A DNA stretch of 64,000 nucleotides from NCBI RefSeq assembly GCF_900115095.1, contig NZ_FOVH01000003.1, positions 62,001 through 126,000 on the forward strand. The letters run 5' to 3'. The notes beneath the pieces are model-generated. The model was not told the DNA's origin. It searched no databases and saw only the letters and a program-made list of their open reading frames with translations. Positions within the stretch are counted from its first letter, which is position 1. Each line of letters begins with the position of its first letter. Of the stretch, positions 47,526-55,679 are shown one piece after another. The position numbers were made by a program, and so were the translations under genes. The DNA is from Actinomadura madurae. Lineage in GTDB: Bacteria > Actinomycetota > Actinomycetes > Streptosporangiales > Streptosporangiaceae.

Positions 47526-48767
47526 GTGAAGGTTCAGCCTCTTTCCAGCGGGGACGACGCCCCGCGCCCCCCGGCCCGGCCCCGTCGGGACGACATGCCG
47601 GTCGTCGGGATGGCGGGCGGGGGCCAGCTGGCCCGGATGACCCAGCAGGCGGCGATCGGGCTCGGCGTGTCGCTGCGCGTCCTCGCCGGGGGGCCGCGGG
47701 ACTCGGCCGCCAGGGCCGTCCCGGACACGCGGGTCGGCGACGACCGCTCCCTCGACGATCTCGTGGCGTTCGCCAAGGGCTGCGACGTGGTGACGTTCGA
47801 CCACGAGCACGTCCCCGGGCCGCACATCGAGGAGCTCCAGAACGCGGGCGTCCCGTGCCGTCCCGGGGCGGCCGCGCTGGCGCACGCCCAGGACAAGCTC
47901 GTCATGCGCGAGAGGCTCGCCGGCCTCGGCGTCCCGTGCCCGGCCTACTCGCACCTGCCGCCGTCCGCGCCGCTGGCCTTCCTGGAGGCGTTCGCCCGCG
48001 AGCACGGCTGGCCGCTCGTCCTCAAGGCCACCCGCGGCGGCTACGACGGCAAGGGCGTCTGGATCGTCGAGAACCTCGACCGCGAGGCGTACGAGCTCGT
48101 CCGGGAGCTGCTGTCCGGGGGCGTCGACCTGATGGTGGAGCAGCACGTCCCGTTCGAGCGGGAGCTGGCCGCGCTCGTCGCGCGCTCCCCGTACGGGCAG
48201 GGCGCCGCGTACCCGATCGTGGAGACCGTCCAGGAGGGCGGGATCTGCACCGAGGTGATCTCGCCCGCGCCCGGCCTGCCCAAGGACCTCGCCGCCGAGG
48301 CGCAGAGCCTCGCGCTGCGCGTCGCGGACGAGCTGGACGTCGTCGGCCTCCTCGCGGTCGAGCTGTTCCAGACCGCCGGCGGGCTGCTGGTCAACGAGCT
48401 GGCCATGCGCCCGCACAACTCCGGGCACTGGACGATCGAGGGCGCCCGGACGTCGCAGTTCGAGCAGCACCTGCGCGCCGTCCTCGACCTCCCGCTCGGC
48501 TCCACCGAGCCGACCGCCCGCTACACGGTCATGGCCAACGTGCTCGGCGGCGACGACCCGGAGGTCTATCCCCGCTACATCCACGTGATGGCCCACGACC
48601 CGGCGGTCAAGGTCCACATGTACGGCAAGGAGTCCCGCCCGGGACGCAAGATCGGCCACGTGACCGCGCTCGGCGACGACCTCGCCGAGGTCCGCGAGCG
48701 CGCCCGGCACGCCGCCGCCTACCTGCGGTGGGGTACCCAGATGAAAGAGAAAGAGGAGAACAGGTGA
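47526..48767 (+). CDS. purK: N5-carboxyaminoimidazole ribonucleotide synthase
   Basis: ATP-grasp enzyme of 413 aa that converts 5-aminoimidazole ribonucleotide, ATP and bicarbonate to N5-CAIR in purine synthesis. The N-terminal [12 protein letters not shown] motif and the ATP-grasp [13 protein letters not shown] are clear, as is [12 protein letters not shown]. An extension of about 25 residues precedes the core. The stop overlaps purE by 4 bp, so the two are coupled. Confidence 0.96.
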   Translation: MKVQPLSSGDDAPRPPARPRRDDMPVVGMAGGGQLARMTQQAAIGLGVSLRVLAGGPRDSAARAVPDTRVGDDRSLDDLVAFAKGCDVVTFDHEHVPGPHIEELQNAGVPCRPGAAALAHAQDKLVMRERLAGLGVPCPAYSHLPPSAPLAFLEAFAREHGWPLVLKATRGGYDGKGVWIVENLDREAYELVRELLSGGVDLMVEQHVPFERELAALVARSPYGQGAAYPIVETVQEGGICTEVISPAPGLPKDLAAEAQSLALRVADELDVVGLLAVELFQTAGGLLVNELAMRPHNSGHWTIEGARTSQFEQHLRAVLDLPLGSTEPTARYTVMANVLGGDDPEVYPRYIHVMAHDPAVKVHMYGKESRPGRKIGHVTALGDDLAEVRERARHAAAYLRWGTQMKEKEENR

Positions 48768-49258
48768 GCGACCCGGTGGTCGGGGTGGTGATGGGCAGCG
48801 ACTCGGACTGGCCCGTCATGGAGGGCGCCGCGCAGGCGCTCGCCGAGTTCGGCGTCCCCTACGAGGCGGACGTCGTGTCGGCGCACCGGATGCCGCACGA
48901 CATGATCGCCTACGGGGAGGACGCGGCCGGCCGCGGGCTGCGGGTGATCATCGCGGGCGCGGGCGGCGCCGCCCACCTGCCGGGCATGCTCGCGTCGGTG
49001 ACGCCGCTGCCGGTGATCGGGGTGCCCGTCCCGCTGAAGTACCTGGACGGGATGGACTCGCTGCTGTCGATCGTCCAGATGCCCGCCGGCGTCCCGGTGG
49101 CGACGGTCGCGGTCGGCGCGGCCCGCAACGCCGGGCTGCTGGCCGTCCGGATCCTGGCCGCGTCCGACGAGGACCTGCGGGCCAAGATGAAGGTCTTCCA
49201 GCAGGACCTCTACGGCCAGGCCAAGGCGAAGGGCACCCGCCTCCGCGAACGGCTCTAA
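48764..49258 (+). CDS. purE: N5-CAIR mutase (class I)
   Basis: Enzyme of 164 aa that moves the carboxyl group of N5-CAIR to make CAIR. The G-S-D-S-D-W-P-V-M motif, catalytic histidine in S-A-H-R-M-P, and [12 protein letters not shown] identify class I PurE. GTG overlaps the purK stop (GTGA). In actinobacteria I know, an acyl-CoA dehydrogenase gene often follows; here that gene's remnant lies 7.9 kb downstream. Confidence 0.96.
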   Translation: MSDPVVGVVMGSDSDWPVMEGAAQALAEFGVPYEADVVSAHRMPHDMIAYGEDAAGRGLRVIIAGAGGAAHLPGMLASVTPLPVIGVPVPLKYLDGMDSLLSIVQMPAGVPVATVAVGAARNAGLLAVRILAASDEDLRAKMKVFQQDLYGQAKAKGTRLRERL

Positions 49259-49328
49259 ACGAACGCCTCCAAATTGGTCAATCCGGGTAAAGTCGTCGCC
49301 TGACGTCATGCTCCCCGGGAGGCGTTCG

Positions 49329-49859
49329 ATGGCTCGTAGAAAATCGGCCTATTGCGGCCTTCTTCTCCTAGGAATGCTGGCCACCGGCGCCTGCGGCGGG
49401 TCGGACGACGACGGCGGGGCCTCCGCGGCGCCGTCACCGAAACAGGTTTCGCCGACGGCGTCCCCGTCCGAGACGACCGACCCCGTCAAGGAAGACCCGG
49501 GCGCCGAGGAGGGGATCGAAGGGGCGCGTGCCGCACTCAGCGTGTTCCTCCGGGGGCAGGCGGCGGGTGACAGCTCGGTGTGCCGTTATGTCGCTGAAGA
49601 CGGCGACTTCGTGACCGGCCCGGCTCTGAAGGGCGACTGCCGCAAGGGTGTGCGGACCTCCCCCCATTTCTTCAGGCCGAGGGAACGGCTGGCGCTCGGC
49701 CAGATCCTGGCCACCGGTGGAAGGATCACGAAGTTCGGCGAGGCCGAGCTGCCGTTCTCGGGACTGCGCTGGACCGACGGGCACCTGTCGGAGCAGACGC
49801 TCCAGCCGACGTTCGTGCTGCGCCGAAGCGACGAGGGCGTGTGGCAGATCATCCGCTGA
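49329..49859 (+). CDS. putative lipoprotein, unknown function
   Basis: Lipoprotein of 176 aa. R-R-K then a hydrophobic core and the lipobox A-T-G-A-C (near residue 22) precede an Asp/Ser/Pro-rich linker of about 40 residues. The globular part (about 70-176) has a conserved-looking S-V-C-R-Y-V-A-E-D-G-D-F and a final V-W-Q-I-I-R, the style of nuclear-transport-factor-like small lipoproteins that often bind other envelope proteins. ATG at 49329 was chosen over 49308 because GGGAGG (49317-49322) lies 6 nt upstream. It converges with the GH16 gene. Confidence 0.8.
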   Translation: MARRKSAYCGLLLLGMLATGACGGSDDDGGASAAPSPKQVSPTASPSETTDPVKEDPGAEEGIEGARAALSVFLRGQAAGDSSVCRYVAEDGDFVTGPALKGDCRKGVRTSPHFFRPRERLALGQILATGGRITKFGEAELPFSGLRWTDGHLSEQTLQPTFVLRRSDEGVWQIIR

Positions 49860-49877
49860 CATAACGGTGAGCCCGGC

Positions 49878-49902
49878 CTCCCGGCGACCCCGTGGCCGGG
49901 AG
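49878..49902. terminator. 8-bp hairpin between convergent lipoprotein and GH16 genes
   Basis: CTCCCGGC and GCCGGGAG with a 9-nt loop start 19 bp after the lipoprotein stop and end 44 bp before the GH16 stop. It could serve both strands. Confidence 0.6.
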
Positions 49903-49945
49903 ACCGCGTCCACCACCCGAAACCCCTCAAGCCCGACCAAGGCGT

Positions 49946-50875
49946 TCAGACGCCGTACATGCGGATCCAGTCGACCTCAAGGACCGCCAGGCGGTTCTTG
50001 CGCTTGAGGTCGATCGAGGGCGCGGTCAGTTTCTTGAGGTGGGGCATCCAGTCGAGCTGGATCGCCTGGCCCATCGGGCCCGGCGGCAGCACGTCCCGCC
50101 TGGAGGTGTGGAACCAGCGGCGCCCGTCGACGTAGCCGCTGATGCCCTTCTCCGTCCACTCGACCGCGAAGGTGTGCCAGGTGGTGAGGTCCACCTTCAT
50201 GTGGTCTGAGATGCGGCCGGAGTTGCCTTCCCGCCCCTTCTGCTCCGAACCTTCTCGCTGGTCGAAGTGGAGGAAGAAGAAAGCGCCCTTCCGGAGACCG
50301 TTGTCCTCGTAGGTCTCCATGTAGTCGACCTCGCCCCCGCCGCCCTTCGGGGCGGTGCCGCCGCCGCCGTTGACCGGCCACAGCAGCATGTTCGCGTTGT
50401 AGCACGCGCAGGAGCGGTTGAGCTTCACCCGCGCCTCCCAGCGGCCCGTCTTCTGCTCGCCCTTGCGCCAGCCGAGCCCCCCGGTGGTCCCGTCGGGCTT
50501 GCCGGTGATGCGCAGGACCCCGTCGCGGACGGTCACCGCGCTCGGGCTTCGCCGCCCCTTGCCGGCGTGCCCGCGGCCGTTGTAGACCTCCCAGGCCTTC
50601 TTGTCGAGGCGGTCGAACTCGTCGGCGGCCACGGGACGTCCCCACCCGTGACGCTGCGCCGCCGTCGACCCGCCGGAGGACTTGGCGGCCTTGCCGGTGC
50701 CGGCGGGAGCGTGGGCGGACGTCCGCTCCCCGGCGGGAAGCGGATGAGAGTCGGCGGCCGCCCCGGTGCGCCCGATGTCGGCCGCGCTCTCGTGCAGAGC
50801 GGCGAATATCAGGACGCCGACGGTCACCGCGGTGACCGTCACTATGACGACCTGTCTCCGGAAAGAAAAGGGCAT
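49946..50875 (-). CDS. secreted glycoside hydrolase family 16 protein
   Basis: Protein of 309 aa, anchored or secreted by an N-terminal hydrophobic helix (about 8-28), with an Ala/Ser/Gly linker to residue about 75. The GH16 jelly-roll carries the catalytic motif E-V-D-Y-M-E (nucleophile and acid/base glutamates), and W-E-V-Y-N-G and W-H-T-F-A-V-E-W-T are typical strands. Substrate is a beta-glucan, agarose-like or galactan polysaccharide, not determinable from the sequence. The ATG at 50873-50875 follows GGAGG. Palindromic CTAG-rich sequence lies upstream (50972-50996). Confidence 0.9.
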   Translation of the reverse strand: MPFSFRRQVVIVTVTAVTVGVLIFAALHESAADIGRTGAAADSHPLPAGERTSAHAPAGTGKAAKSSGGSTAAQRHGWGRPVAADEFDRLDKKAWEVYNGRGHAGKGRRSPSAVTVRDGVLRITGKPDGTTGGLGWRKGEQKTGRWEARVKLNRSCACYNANMLLWPVNGGGGTAPKGGGGEVDYMETYEDNGLRKGAFFFLHFDQREGSEQKGREGNSGRISDHMKVDLTTWHTFAVEWTEKGISGYVDGRRWFHTSRRDVLPPGPMGQAIQLDWMPHLKKLTAPSIDLKRKNRLAVLEVDWIRMYGV

Positions 50876-50971
50876 GGTACAACCTCCGAACTGAACGAAT
50901 CGCTTTCGCGGCCGATTCCGGCTCGCCAAGCGCACGACTTATTCAGTCGGAATCTAGCCGGGCGCGCATCG

Positions 50972-50996
50972 GGGCCCTAGGGCTCTAGGGCCCTAG
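50972..50996. promoter_or_regulatory. CTAG-rich inverted repeats upstream of the GH16 gene
   Basis: GGGCCCTAG, 4 nt, CTAGGGCCC (50972-50993) and the overlapping palindrome CTAGGGCCCTAG (50985-50996) lie about 100 bp upstream of the GH16 start. The 10-mer GGCCCTAGGG (50973-50982) recurs upstream of the secreted protein at 54462. Binding by the adjacent LuxR-type regulator is a guess. Confidence 0.5.
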
Positions 50997-51031
50997 CCCG
51001 GGCGATAGGGGCCTCAATTCGAACGGGCAGA

Positions 51032-51706
51032 TCAGTCCTGCGGCGGTATTCCGAGCCAGGTCACGATGGCTGTGGAGCGGTTCGGGGCCCCGAGCTTCGC
51101 ATAAAGCCTATTGATGTAATTCTTGACGGTCTTCTCGGTCAGAAATAGCTTGGCCGCGATCGTCGAGTTCGGATGGCCCTGCGCGATCAGGTTCATCACC
51201 TCGGCCTCGCGTTCCGAGAGCCCGAAGCGCTTGCGCTGCTCCACCGGATCGGCCGCCACCGGTGCGCCGGCGGGGCCCGTCCGCGCGGCGTCGATCAGGG
51301 CCGCCGACGCCGCCTGGGAAAGGGGGTGAGCCCGTTGCCGGACGCTGTTCAGGACGGCCGCGCACAGTTCCGCGGGAGTGAAGGTGTTGTGCACCAGGTA
51401 GCCCACGGCCCCGTTGCGGACGGCCGCCAGCACCACCTCGGGGTCCTCGACCTGGGTGAGCATGATGACCCGGCCGATCCCGCTCAGGGCGGCCGCCGCG
51501 GAGACCCCGTCGACGTGCGGCATGCGCACGTCGAGAAGGATCACGTCCGGGACCGTCTCCCGCGCCAGCTCGATCGCCCGCCGGCCGTCCCCCGCCTCTC
51601 CCACGACCTCGATCTCGTCACTCGCCTCAAGCGCCAGCATGAGGCCCGAGCGGATGAACGGGTTGTCGTCCACCACCAGCACCCGGCACGGCGAATCGAT
51701 GTTCAC
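51032..51706 (-). CDS. LuxR/NarL-family response regulator
   Basis: Response regulator of 224 aa. V-V-D-D is the acidic pair and D59 (L-L-D-V-R-M-P) the phosphoacceptor; the conserved lysine near residue 110 is replaced, with Y-L-V-H-N-T-F in the usual Y-x-x-K region, so phosphorylation or its effect could be altered. The C-terminal LuxR helix-turn-helix (L-S-E-R-E-A-E-V-M-N, T-V-K-N-Y-I-N) is intact. GTG at 51704-51706 follows GGAGGAGCCT. Its start overlaps the kinase stop by 4 bp (GTGA). Confidence 0.92.
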   Translation of the reverse strand: MNIDSPCRVLVVDDNPFIRSGLMLALEASDEIEVVGEAGDGRRAIELARETVPDVILLDVRMPHVDGVSAAAALSGIGRVIMLTQVEDPEVVLAAVRNGAVGYLVHNTFTPAELCAAVLNSVRQRAHPLSQAASAALIDAARTGPAGAPVAADPVEQRKRFGLSEREAEVMNLIAQGHPNSTIAAKLFLTEKTVKNYINRLYAKLGAPNRSTAIVTWLGIPPQD

Positions 51707-52998
51707 AGGCTCCTCCGGTCTACCGATGCGGTGCCGTTCCCACCTGCCGCCACCACGGCGTCGCTCTCGGACGCGTCGTCCGGGGAGGGGGCGTGGCGGA
51801 ATCGGACGGTGATGCGGGTGCCGCCGCCCGGGGTCGAGTCCACGGTGAGCTCGCCTCCGGCTCTGCGGGCTCGCTCGTGCATGCCGAGGAGGCCGTAATG
51901 GCCGCCGTCGGCGAGCGCGTCCAGCCAGCCGTCGCGGCCGGGGCGTTCGGGGAGGCCGCGGCCGTCGTCGCGGACGACGACCCGCAGGCCGTCCGGGCCG
52001 TCCGTCACCGCGACCTCGACGGCCGTCGCGCCGGCATGCCGGCGGACGTTCTCCAGCGCCTCCTTGACGATCGCCACGGCCTCGTGCCGGGGGTGCAGCG
52101 GCAGGTCGGCGCCGTCCTGGACGCGGTCGGCCACCCGGACGCCGGTCGACTCGCCCCACTCCGCGGCCAGTTCGCGGACCACGACGTGCAGGGGGCGCTG
52201 CACGGCGTCCGCGCGCAGATCGGCGATGAGGGACCGGGCCTGCCGGGTGGCGATCTGCGCGGCGGCGGCGATGCGCTGGGACTCCTTCACCGCGCGGTCC
52301 GGCGACTTGCGTACGACCATCGGCAGGCTGGTCGCGGTGAGCGCGATCCCCGACAGCGTGCCGGTCAGGGAGTCGTGCAGCTCCCGGGCCAGGTGCGAGC
52401 GCTCCTCGGCGGCCATGGCCATCGCCTCCGAGCGCCAGAGCGCCTCCTCGGCCGCGGCCTGCTCGTCGAACAGCCGCCGGATCACGCTCCCGACCAGGGC
52501 GCCGATCCCGTAGAACGCGGGCATCGCGAGCAGCAGCGGGAGCGTGTCGCCACCCCGAATGCCGCCCGTGCCGTCGCCGTCCAGGAGGGCGACGTAGTAC
52601 AGCACGGTCTGCTGAAGGCAGAGCACGAGCGTCGTCGGCCAGCGGTACAGCAGCCCCGCCAGACCGGCGGCGATCACCGTGACCAGGAAGTACGGGCCGA
52701 TGATCCCGCCCGTCTTCAGCACCGCGAAGCCGAGCAGCACGTCGCAGGCCAGCAGGGCGGGCTGCGCGTACAGGCGCGAGACCACCTGCTCCCAGCCGAG
52801 CAGCATCAGCCCGGAGAACAGCGCCACCGCGGCCAGGGCGCTCAGCGCCCAGAAGTCGCCGCGGACCTGGCGATCGATCAGCACCGTCACCCCGACGACC
52901 AGCACCCGCACCTGGATGAGCAGGACGAACGTCGTGCCGATCCGGGATTCCACGGACCTGCGCGAAGACCCGGAGACGTGCTGGGTCAGGTCGGGCAT
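51703..52998 (-). CDS. NarL-type sensor histidine kinase
   Basis: Membrane kinase of 431 aa with at least five hydrophobic segments between residues 25 and 175, a HisKA_3 domain with H208 (A-R-E-L-H-D-S-L-T-G) and a HATPase domain with G-H-Y-G-L-L-G-M-H-E-R-A. The many short helices and small loops indicate sensing in or at the membrane. It is upstream of, and coupled to, the response regulator at 51032-51706. ATG at 52996-52998 is the start that gives a sensible N terminus; a longer frame upstream is not convincing. Confidence 0.92.
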   Translation of the reverse strand: MPDLTQHVSGSSRRSVESRIGTTFVLLIQVRVLVVGVTVLIDRQVRGDFWALSALAAVALFSGLMLLGWEQVVSRLYAQPALLACDVLLGFAVLKTGGIIGPYFLVTVIAAGLAGLLYRWPTTLVLCLQQTVLYYVALLDGDGTGGIRGGDTLPLLLAMPAFYGIGALVGSVIRRLFDEQAAAEEALWRSEAMAMAAEERSHLARELHDSLTGTLSGIALTATSLPMVVRKSPDRAVKESQRIAAAAQIATRQARSLIADLRADAVQRPLHVVVRELAAEWGESTGVRVADRVQDGADLPLHPRHEAVAIVKEALENVRRHAGATAVEVAVTDGPDGLRVVVRDDGRGLPERPGRDGWLDALADGGHYGLLGMHERARRAGGELTVDSTPGGGTRITVRFRHAPSPDDASESDAVVAAGGNGTASVDRRSL

Positions 52999-53074
52999 CG
53001 AGGTGGTCCTCCCGCGGGCAGCACAGCTTTCTGCAAAAGGAACATTAGCCACATCTCTGGTGGAGGTCGCTACT

Positions 53075-54217
53075 ATGCCCACGATCAACGACACATCCCT
53101 TGAAGAAGGGACGAAAACGTCAGGTCGCAGGACCGTTCCGCAGCCGAACGATGTCCGCGGCACCGCCGAGTTCATCGCCATGATGCGGCGGCTTCAACGC
53201 TGGTCCGGACTGAGTCTCCAGGAACTCGAAGCCAGAACGGCGCAGGCGCCCGTCCTCATGCCCGGAGGGCTGGCCGGAATACTGGGTGGCAGCACTCTGC
53301 CACGTCGTGAAGTGGTTTCGGCGTTCGTCAGCGCGTGCGGATGCGTGCCCGAGGTTCAGGCGGAATGGATGCGCGCGTACGCACGGGTATCCTCACCATC
53401 GCCGAGGCCGTCCGCCGTTGCCCCGGCGAAACTCGTCGCCTCGGCGAAACCCGTCGCCGCTCCGGAGCCGCCCGTGCCCCCGCCCCCCGAGAAGAGGCAA
53501 GCCGAAGAGCAGCCGAAACGGCGCCCTCGTCATCGCAAGTCCTCCGGGAGGCGCGACCGTTCAGCGCGCCGTTCGCTCTCGCCGCTGGTCGCCGCGCCGG
53601 CGTTCATCACCGTCGCGGTCGTCGCGATAGCCATGGTGACCGCACTCGGCGACGACTCCGGGAAGCACGAGAACAAGGAGAGCGGCAAGCCGTCCCTCGC
53701 GAGCCCGCCGGGCAACGGCTGGTACTCCATTCAACCCGAGGCCTCCGTATCGGTGGGGAACTGCCTGACGATCCTTCCGGATGATCAGTTCGCGCCGACT
53801 CTTTCGCTTGAGGAGTGTGATGAGGAGGACGATCTACAACGTTTCTGGCTTGAAACCCACACCGCCAACACGCATGTCGTTCAGGGGCACACCGTCGACG
53901 GCAGGCTCTGGTGCCTCACGCTCGACGCGCCCGGCGAAGGATCCCGCCTGCACTTGACCGCATGCGACGAGGCCAACAAGTGGCAGCGGTTCAATCTGGA
54001 GGCGACCAGGCCGCAGGGTGAGACCGCGGCAGGAAAAGGCACGTCCCAGCCGACACCCCTTTTCAACCTGCGGTCCCCTGAGACCCGTCAGAACGGAATG
54101 TGCGTGGGCATCGACTCGACACGGAAGGGCAGCATCCAGGCGATGCACACCACCTGCACCAAGACGGGGATATGGGGCTACAGCTTCGTCCAGACCACGC
54201 CCCCCGCCGGCACCTGA
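53075..54217 (+). CDS. HTH-membrane-ricin-like protein
   Basis: Protein of 380 aa. Residues about 30-110 (F-I-A-M-M-R-R-L-Q-R-W-S-G-L-S-L-Q-E-L-E) are an XRE-like helix-turn-helix seen in actinomycete proteins with C-terminal membrane anchors. A basic Pro-rich linker, a helix (about 180-200, A-A-P-A-F-I-T-V-A-V-V-A) and an exterior part follow. The exterior domain has Q-x-W repeats (D-D-L-Q-R-F-W, N-K-W-Q-R-F-N) and four cysteines of a ricin-B-like lectin. So a cytoplasmic DNA-binding head is linked through the membrane to a sugar-binding tail. GGAGG precedes the ATG. It is divergent from the kinase at 51703-52998. Confidence 0.82.
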   Translation: MPTINDTSLEEGTKTSGRRTVPQPNDVRGTAEFIAMMRRLQRWSGLSLQELEARTAQAPVLMPGGLAGILGGSTLPRREVVSAFVSACGCVPEVQAEWMRAYARVSSPSPRPSAVAPAKLVASAKPVAAPEPPVPPPPEKRQAEEQPKRRPRHRKSSGRRDRSARRSLSPLVAAPAFITVAVVAIAMVTALGDDSGKHENKESGKPSLASPPGNGWYSIQPEASVSVGNCLTILPDDQFAPTLSLEECDEEDDLQRFWLETHTANTHVVQGHTVDGRLWCLTLDAPGEGSRLHLTACDEANKWQRFNLEATRPQGETAAGKGTSQPTPLFNLRSPETRQNGMCVGIDSTRKGSIQAMHTTCTKTGIWGYSFVQTTPPAGT

Positions 54218-54368
54218 CCTGGTAAGTCCCGCTTGCCCTGCGTTCGACGCGAACAAGCCACCGGGTGCGCCCGAATTCCGGCGGCCGGTCAATCCGGCCG
54301 CCGTTCTGGCATGCGCTGAAACGGACAAGAATCATTAGGGCCTGCGAGGGGTCGTGTTGGGGTCCTAT

Positions 54369-54378
54369 GGCCCTAGGG
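54369..54378 (+). promoter_or_regulatory. GGCCCTAGGG motif upstream of the secreted protein
   Basis: This 10-mer matches 50973-50982 exactly and holds the palindrome CCCTAGGG (54371-54378). It lies 84 bp upstream of the ATG at 54462. Confidence 0.45.
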
Positions 54379-54461
54379 GGTCGAGCACCATTCTCCGTAT
54401 CTTTTTCTCCATCGATCGGGCCGCATATCCAGAGGCCCGTGAATGGAAAGGGAGTGGAGAA

Positions 54462-55151
54462 ATGCGCGAGGAGAACTCTGTGGAGAGCAAGCCGTCGCGG
54501 CGCCGGACCACGATCGCGGCGGCGGTGGGCGTCACCGCGCTGGGCGGCGCCATCGCCGCCGGCGTGCTCGTGGCCGGCGGCTCGCAGCCCGCGCCGGTCG
54601 ACAAGGTCTCCGCGGTGTCCGGGCAGGACGCGCCCGCCCTGGTCGGCGGAGCCTCCGCCGGCGCCGAGGCCCCCACCGGCAGTGAGGCGCCCACCGGCGG
54701 CGAGACCGAGACGCCCACCGGTTCCGAGGCGCCCACCGGTTCCGAGGCGCCCACCGGTGCCGAGGCTCCCTCAGCCGGCGGATCCGCCGGCGGTGCCGGG
54801 GTCACCGCGAAGAAGAAGGAGAAGTGCAACACCGTCGACCGCTACATCAACTCCGCCACCATCCCGAAGTACGAGTGGCACTCCAGCGTCAAGTACTGCT
54901 GGAACGGCAAGACGGTGCGGATCGTCCGGGCGAACAGCTACCTGAAGAACGCGTCCTGGAACGTCAAGGAGGAAGCGAAGCCCAACCGCATCGTCTTCAA
55001 CAAGAACCGTTCCGCCGTGACGGTGATGATCAGCGCGAACGTGGTCCGGCCGAACCCGTGGTTCGAGGTCATCCGGCGCCCGAAGGTCCAGTACCGCATG
55101 TGGGCGGTCAACGGGGCCCACACCTACAAGCTCGTCGGCAACGAGGCGTAG
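54462..55151 (+). CDS. secreted protein with EAPTGS repeats
   Basis: Protein of 229 aa. A K-P-S-R-R-R-T start and a hydrophobic Ala/Gly core make a signal peptide or anchor (about 12-36). Residues about 68-105 hold E-A-P-T-G-S/G-type repeats. The mature C-terminal domain (about 120-229) has two cysteines (C126, C147) and aromatic strands (Y-E-W-H-S-S-V-K-Y-C-W-N-G-K), unlike any family I recognise. A G-G-A-G-T-G-G-A-G ribosome site precedes the ATG. A strong hairpin follows. Confidence 0.75.
   Translation: MREENSVESKPSRRRTTIAAAVGVTALGGAIAAGVLVAGGSQPAPVDKVSAVSGQDAPALVGGASAGAEAPTGSEAPTGGETETPTGSEAPTGSEAPTGAEAPSAGGSAGGAGVTAKKKEKCNTVDRYINSATIPKYEWHSSVKYCWNGKTVRIVRANSYLKNASWNVKEEAKPNRIVFNKNRSAVTVMISANVVRPNPWFEVIRRPKVQYRMWAVNGAHTYKLVGNEA
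54665..54768. repeat. 18-bp-type coding tandem repeat (EAPTGS)
   Basis: Units GAGGCGCCCACCGGTTCC and variants repeat about six times and encode E-A-P-T-G-S/G/A. The two copies starting near 54726 and 54744 are identical. It probably makes a flexible linker of variable length. Confidence 0.85.
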
Positions 55152-55157
55152 CCGGGC

Positions 55158-55190
55158 CGGCGGGCCCCGGCCGCGGCCGGGGGCCCGCCG
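55158..55190 (+). terminator. long hairpin after the secreted protein gene
   Basis: CGGCGGGCCCCGGCC (55158-55172) pairs with GGCCGGGGGCCCGCCG (55175-55190) apart from one bulged G, with a 2-nt loop. It starts 7 bp after the stop. Confidence 0.65.
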
Positions 55191-55219
55191 TCGCGCCGCG
55201 CGCCAGACCCCCGCGGCCG

Positions 55220-55639
55220 TTAGCGGCGCAGGGCCCATTCGACGGCGGGGCAGCGGTCCATGACGACGTCGAGCCCGGCGGCTCGCGCGCGCCGGGCCGC
55301 CGCCTCGTCGATGACCTGGAGCGGCAGCCAGACCGCCTTCGCGCCGACCGCGATCGCCTCGTCCACCGCCGCGCCCGCGTGCGCGGCGCGGCGGTAGACG
55401 CCCACCACGTCGATCTCGGAGGCGTCCGGGACGTCGGCCAGCGAGGCGTACCCCTTCTCGCCGAGCACCTCCCGCGCCGCCGGGTGCACGGGGATGATCC
55501 GCTTCCCCCGCTGCCGCATCAGCCGCGCCTGGTCGTAGACCTCCCGCGCTGGATTGTCGCCCAGCCCGACGAACGCCCACGTCCTCGACTCGTTCAGCAG
55601 CCGCCGGATCACGTCCTGGTCGGCGAATTCAGCGCTCAT
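55220..55639 (-). CDS. CoA-binding domain protein
   Basis: Rossmann-like CoA-binding protein of 139 aa: W-A-F-V-G-L-G-D-N-P-A-R and V-Y-R-R-A-A-H-A-G are the usual ligand loops. Members are thought to sense or carry CoA thioesters. ATG at 55637-55639 was chosen; a GTG lies 9 bp upstream. It is 40 bp after the UDP-glucose dehydrogenase gene on the same strand. Confidence 0.88.
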   Translation of the reverse strand: MSAEFADQDVIRRLLNESRTWAFVGLGDNPAREVYDQARLMRQRGKRIIPVHPAAREVLGEKGYASLADVPDASEIDVVGVYRRAAHAGAAVDEAIAVGAKAVWLPLQVIDEAAARRARAAGLDVVMDRCPAVEWALRR

Positions 55640-55679
55640 GCCGGGCACAACACCGCCCGCGGCGGCTTTAGTTCCGCCG

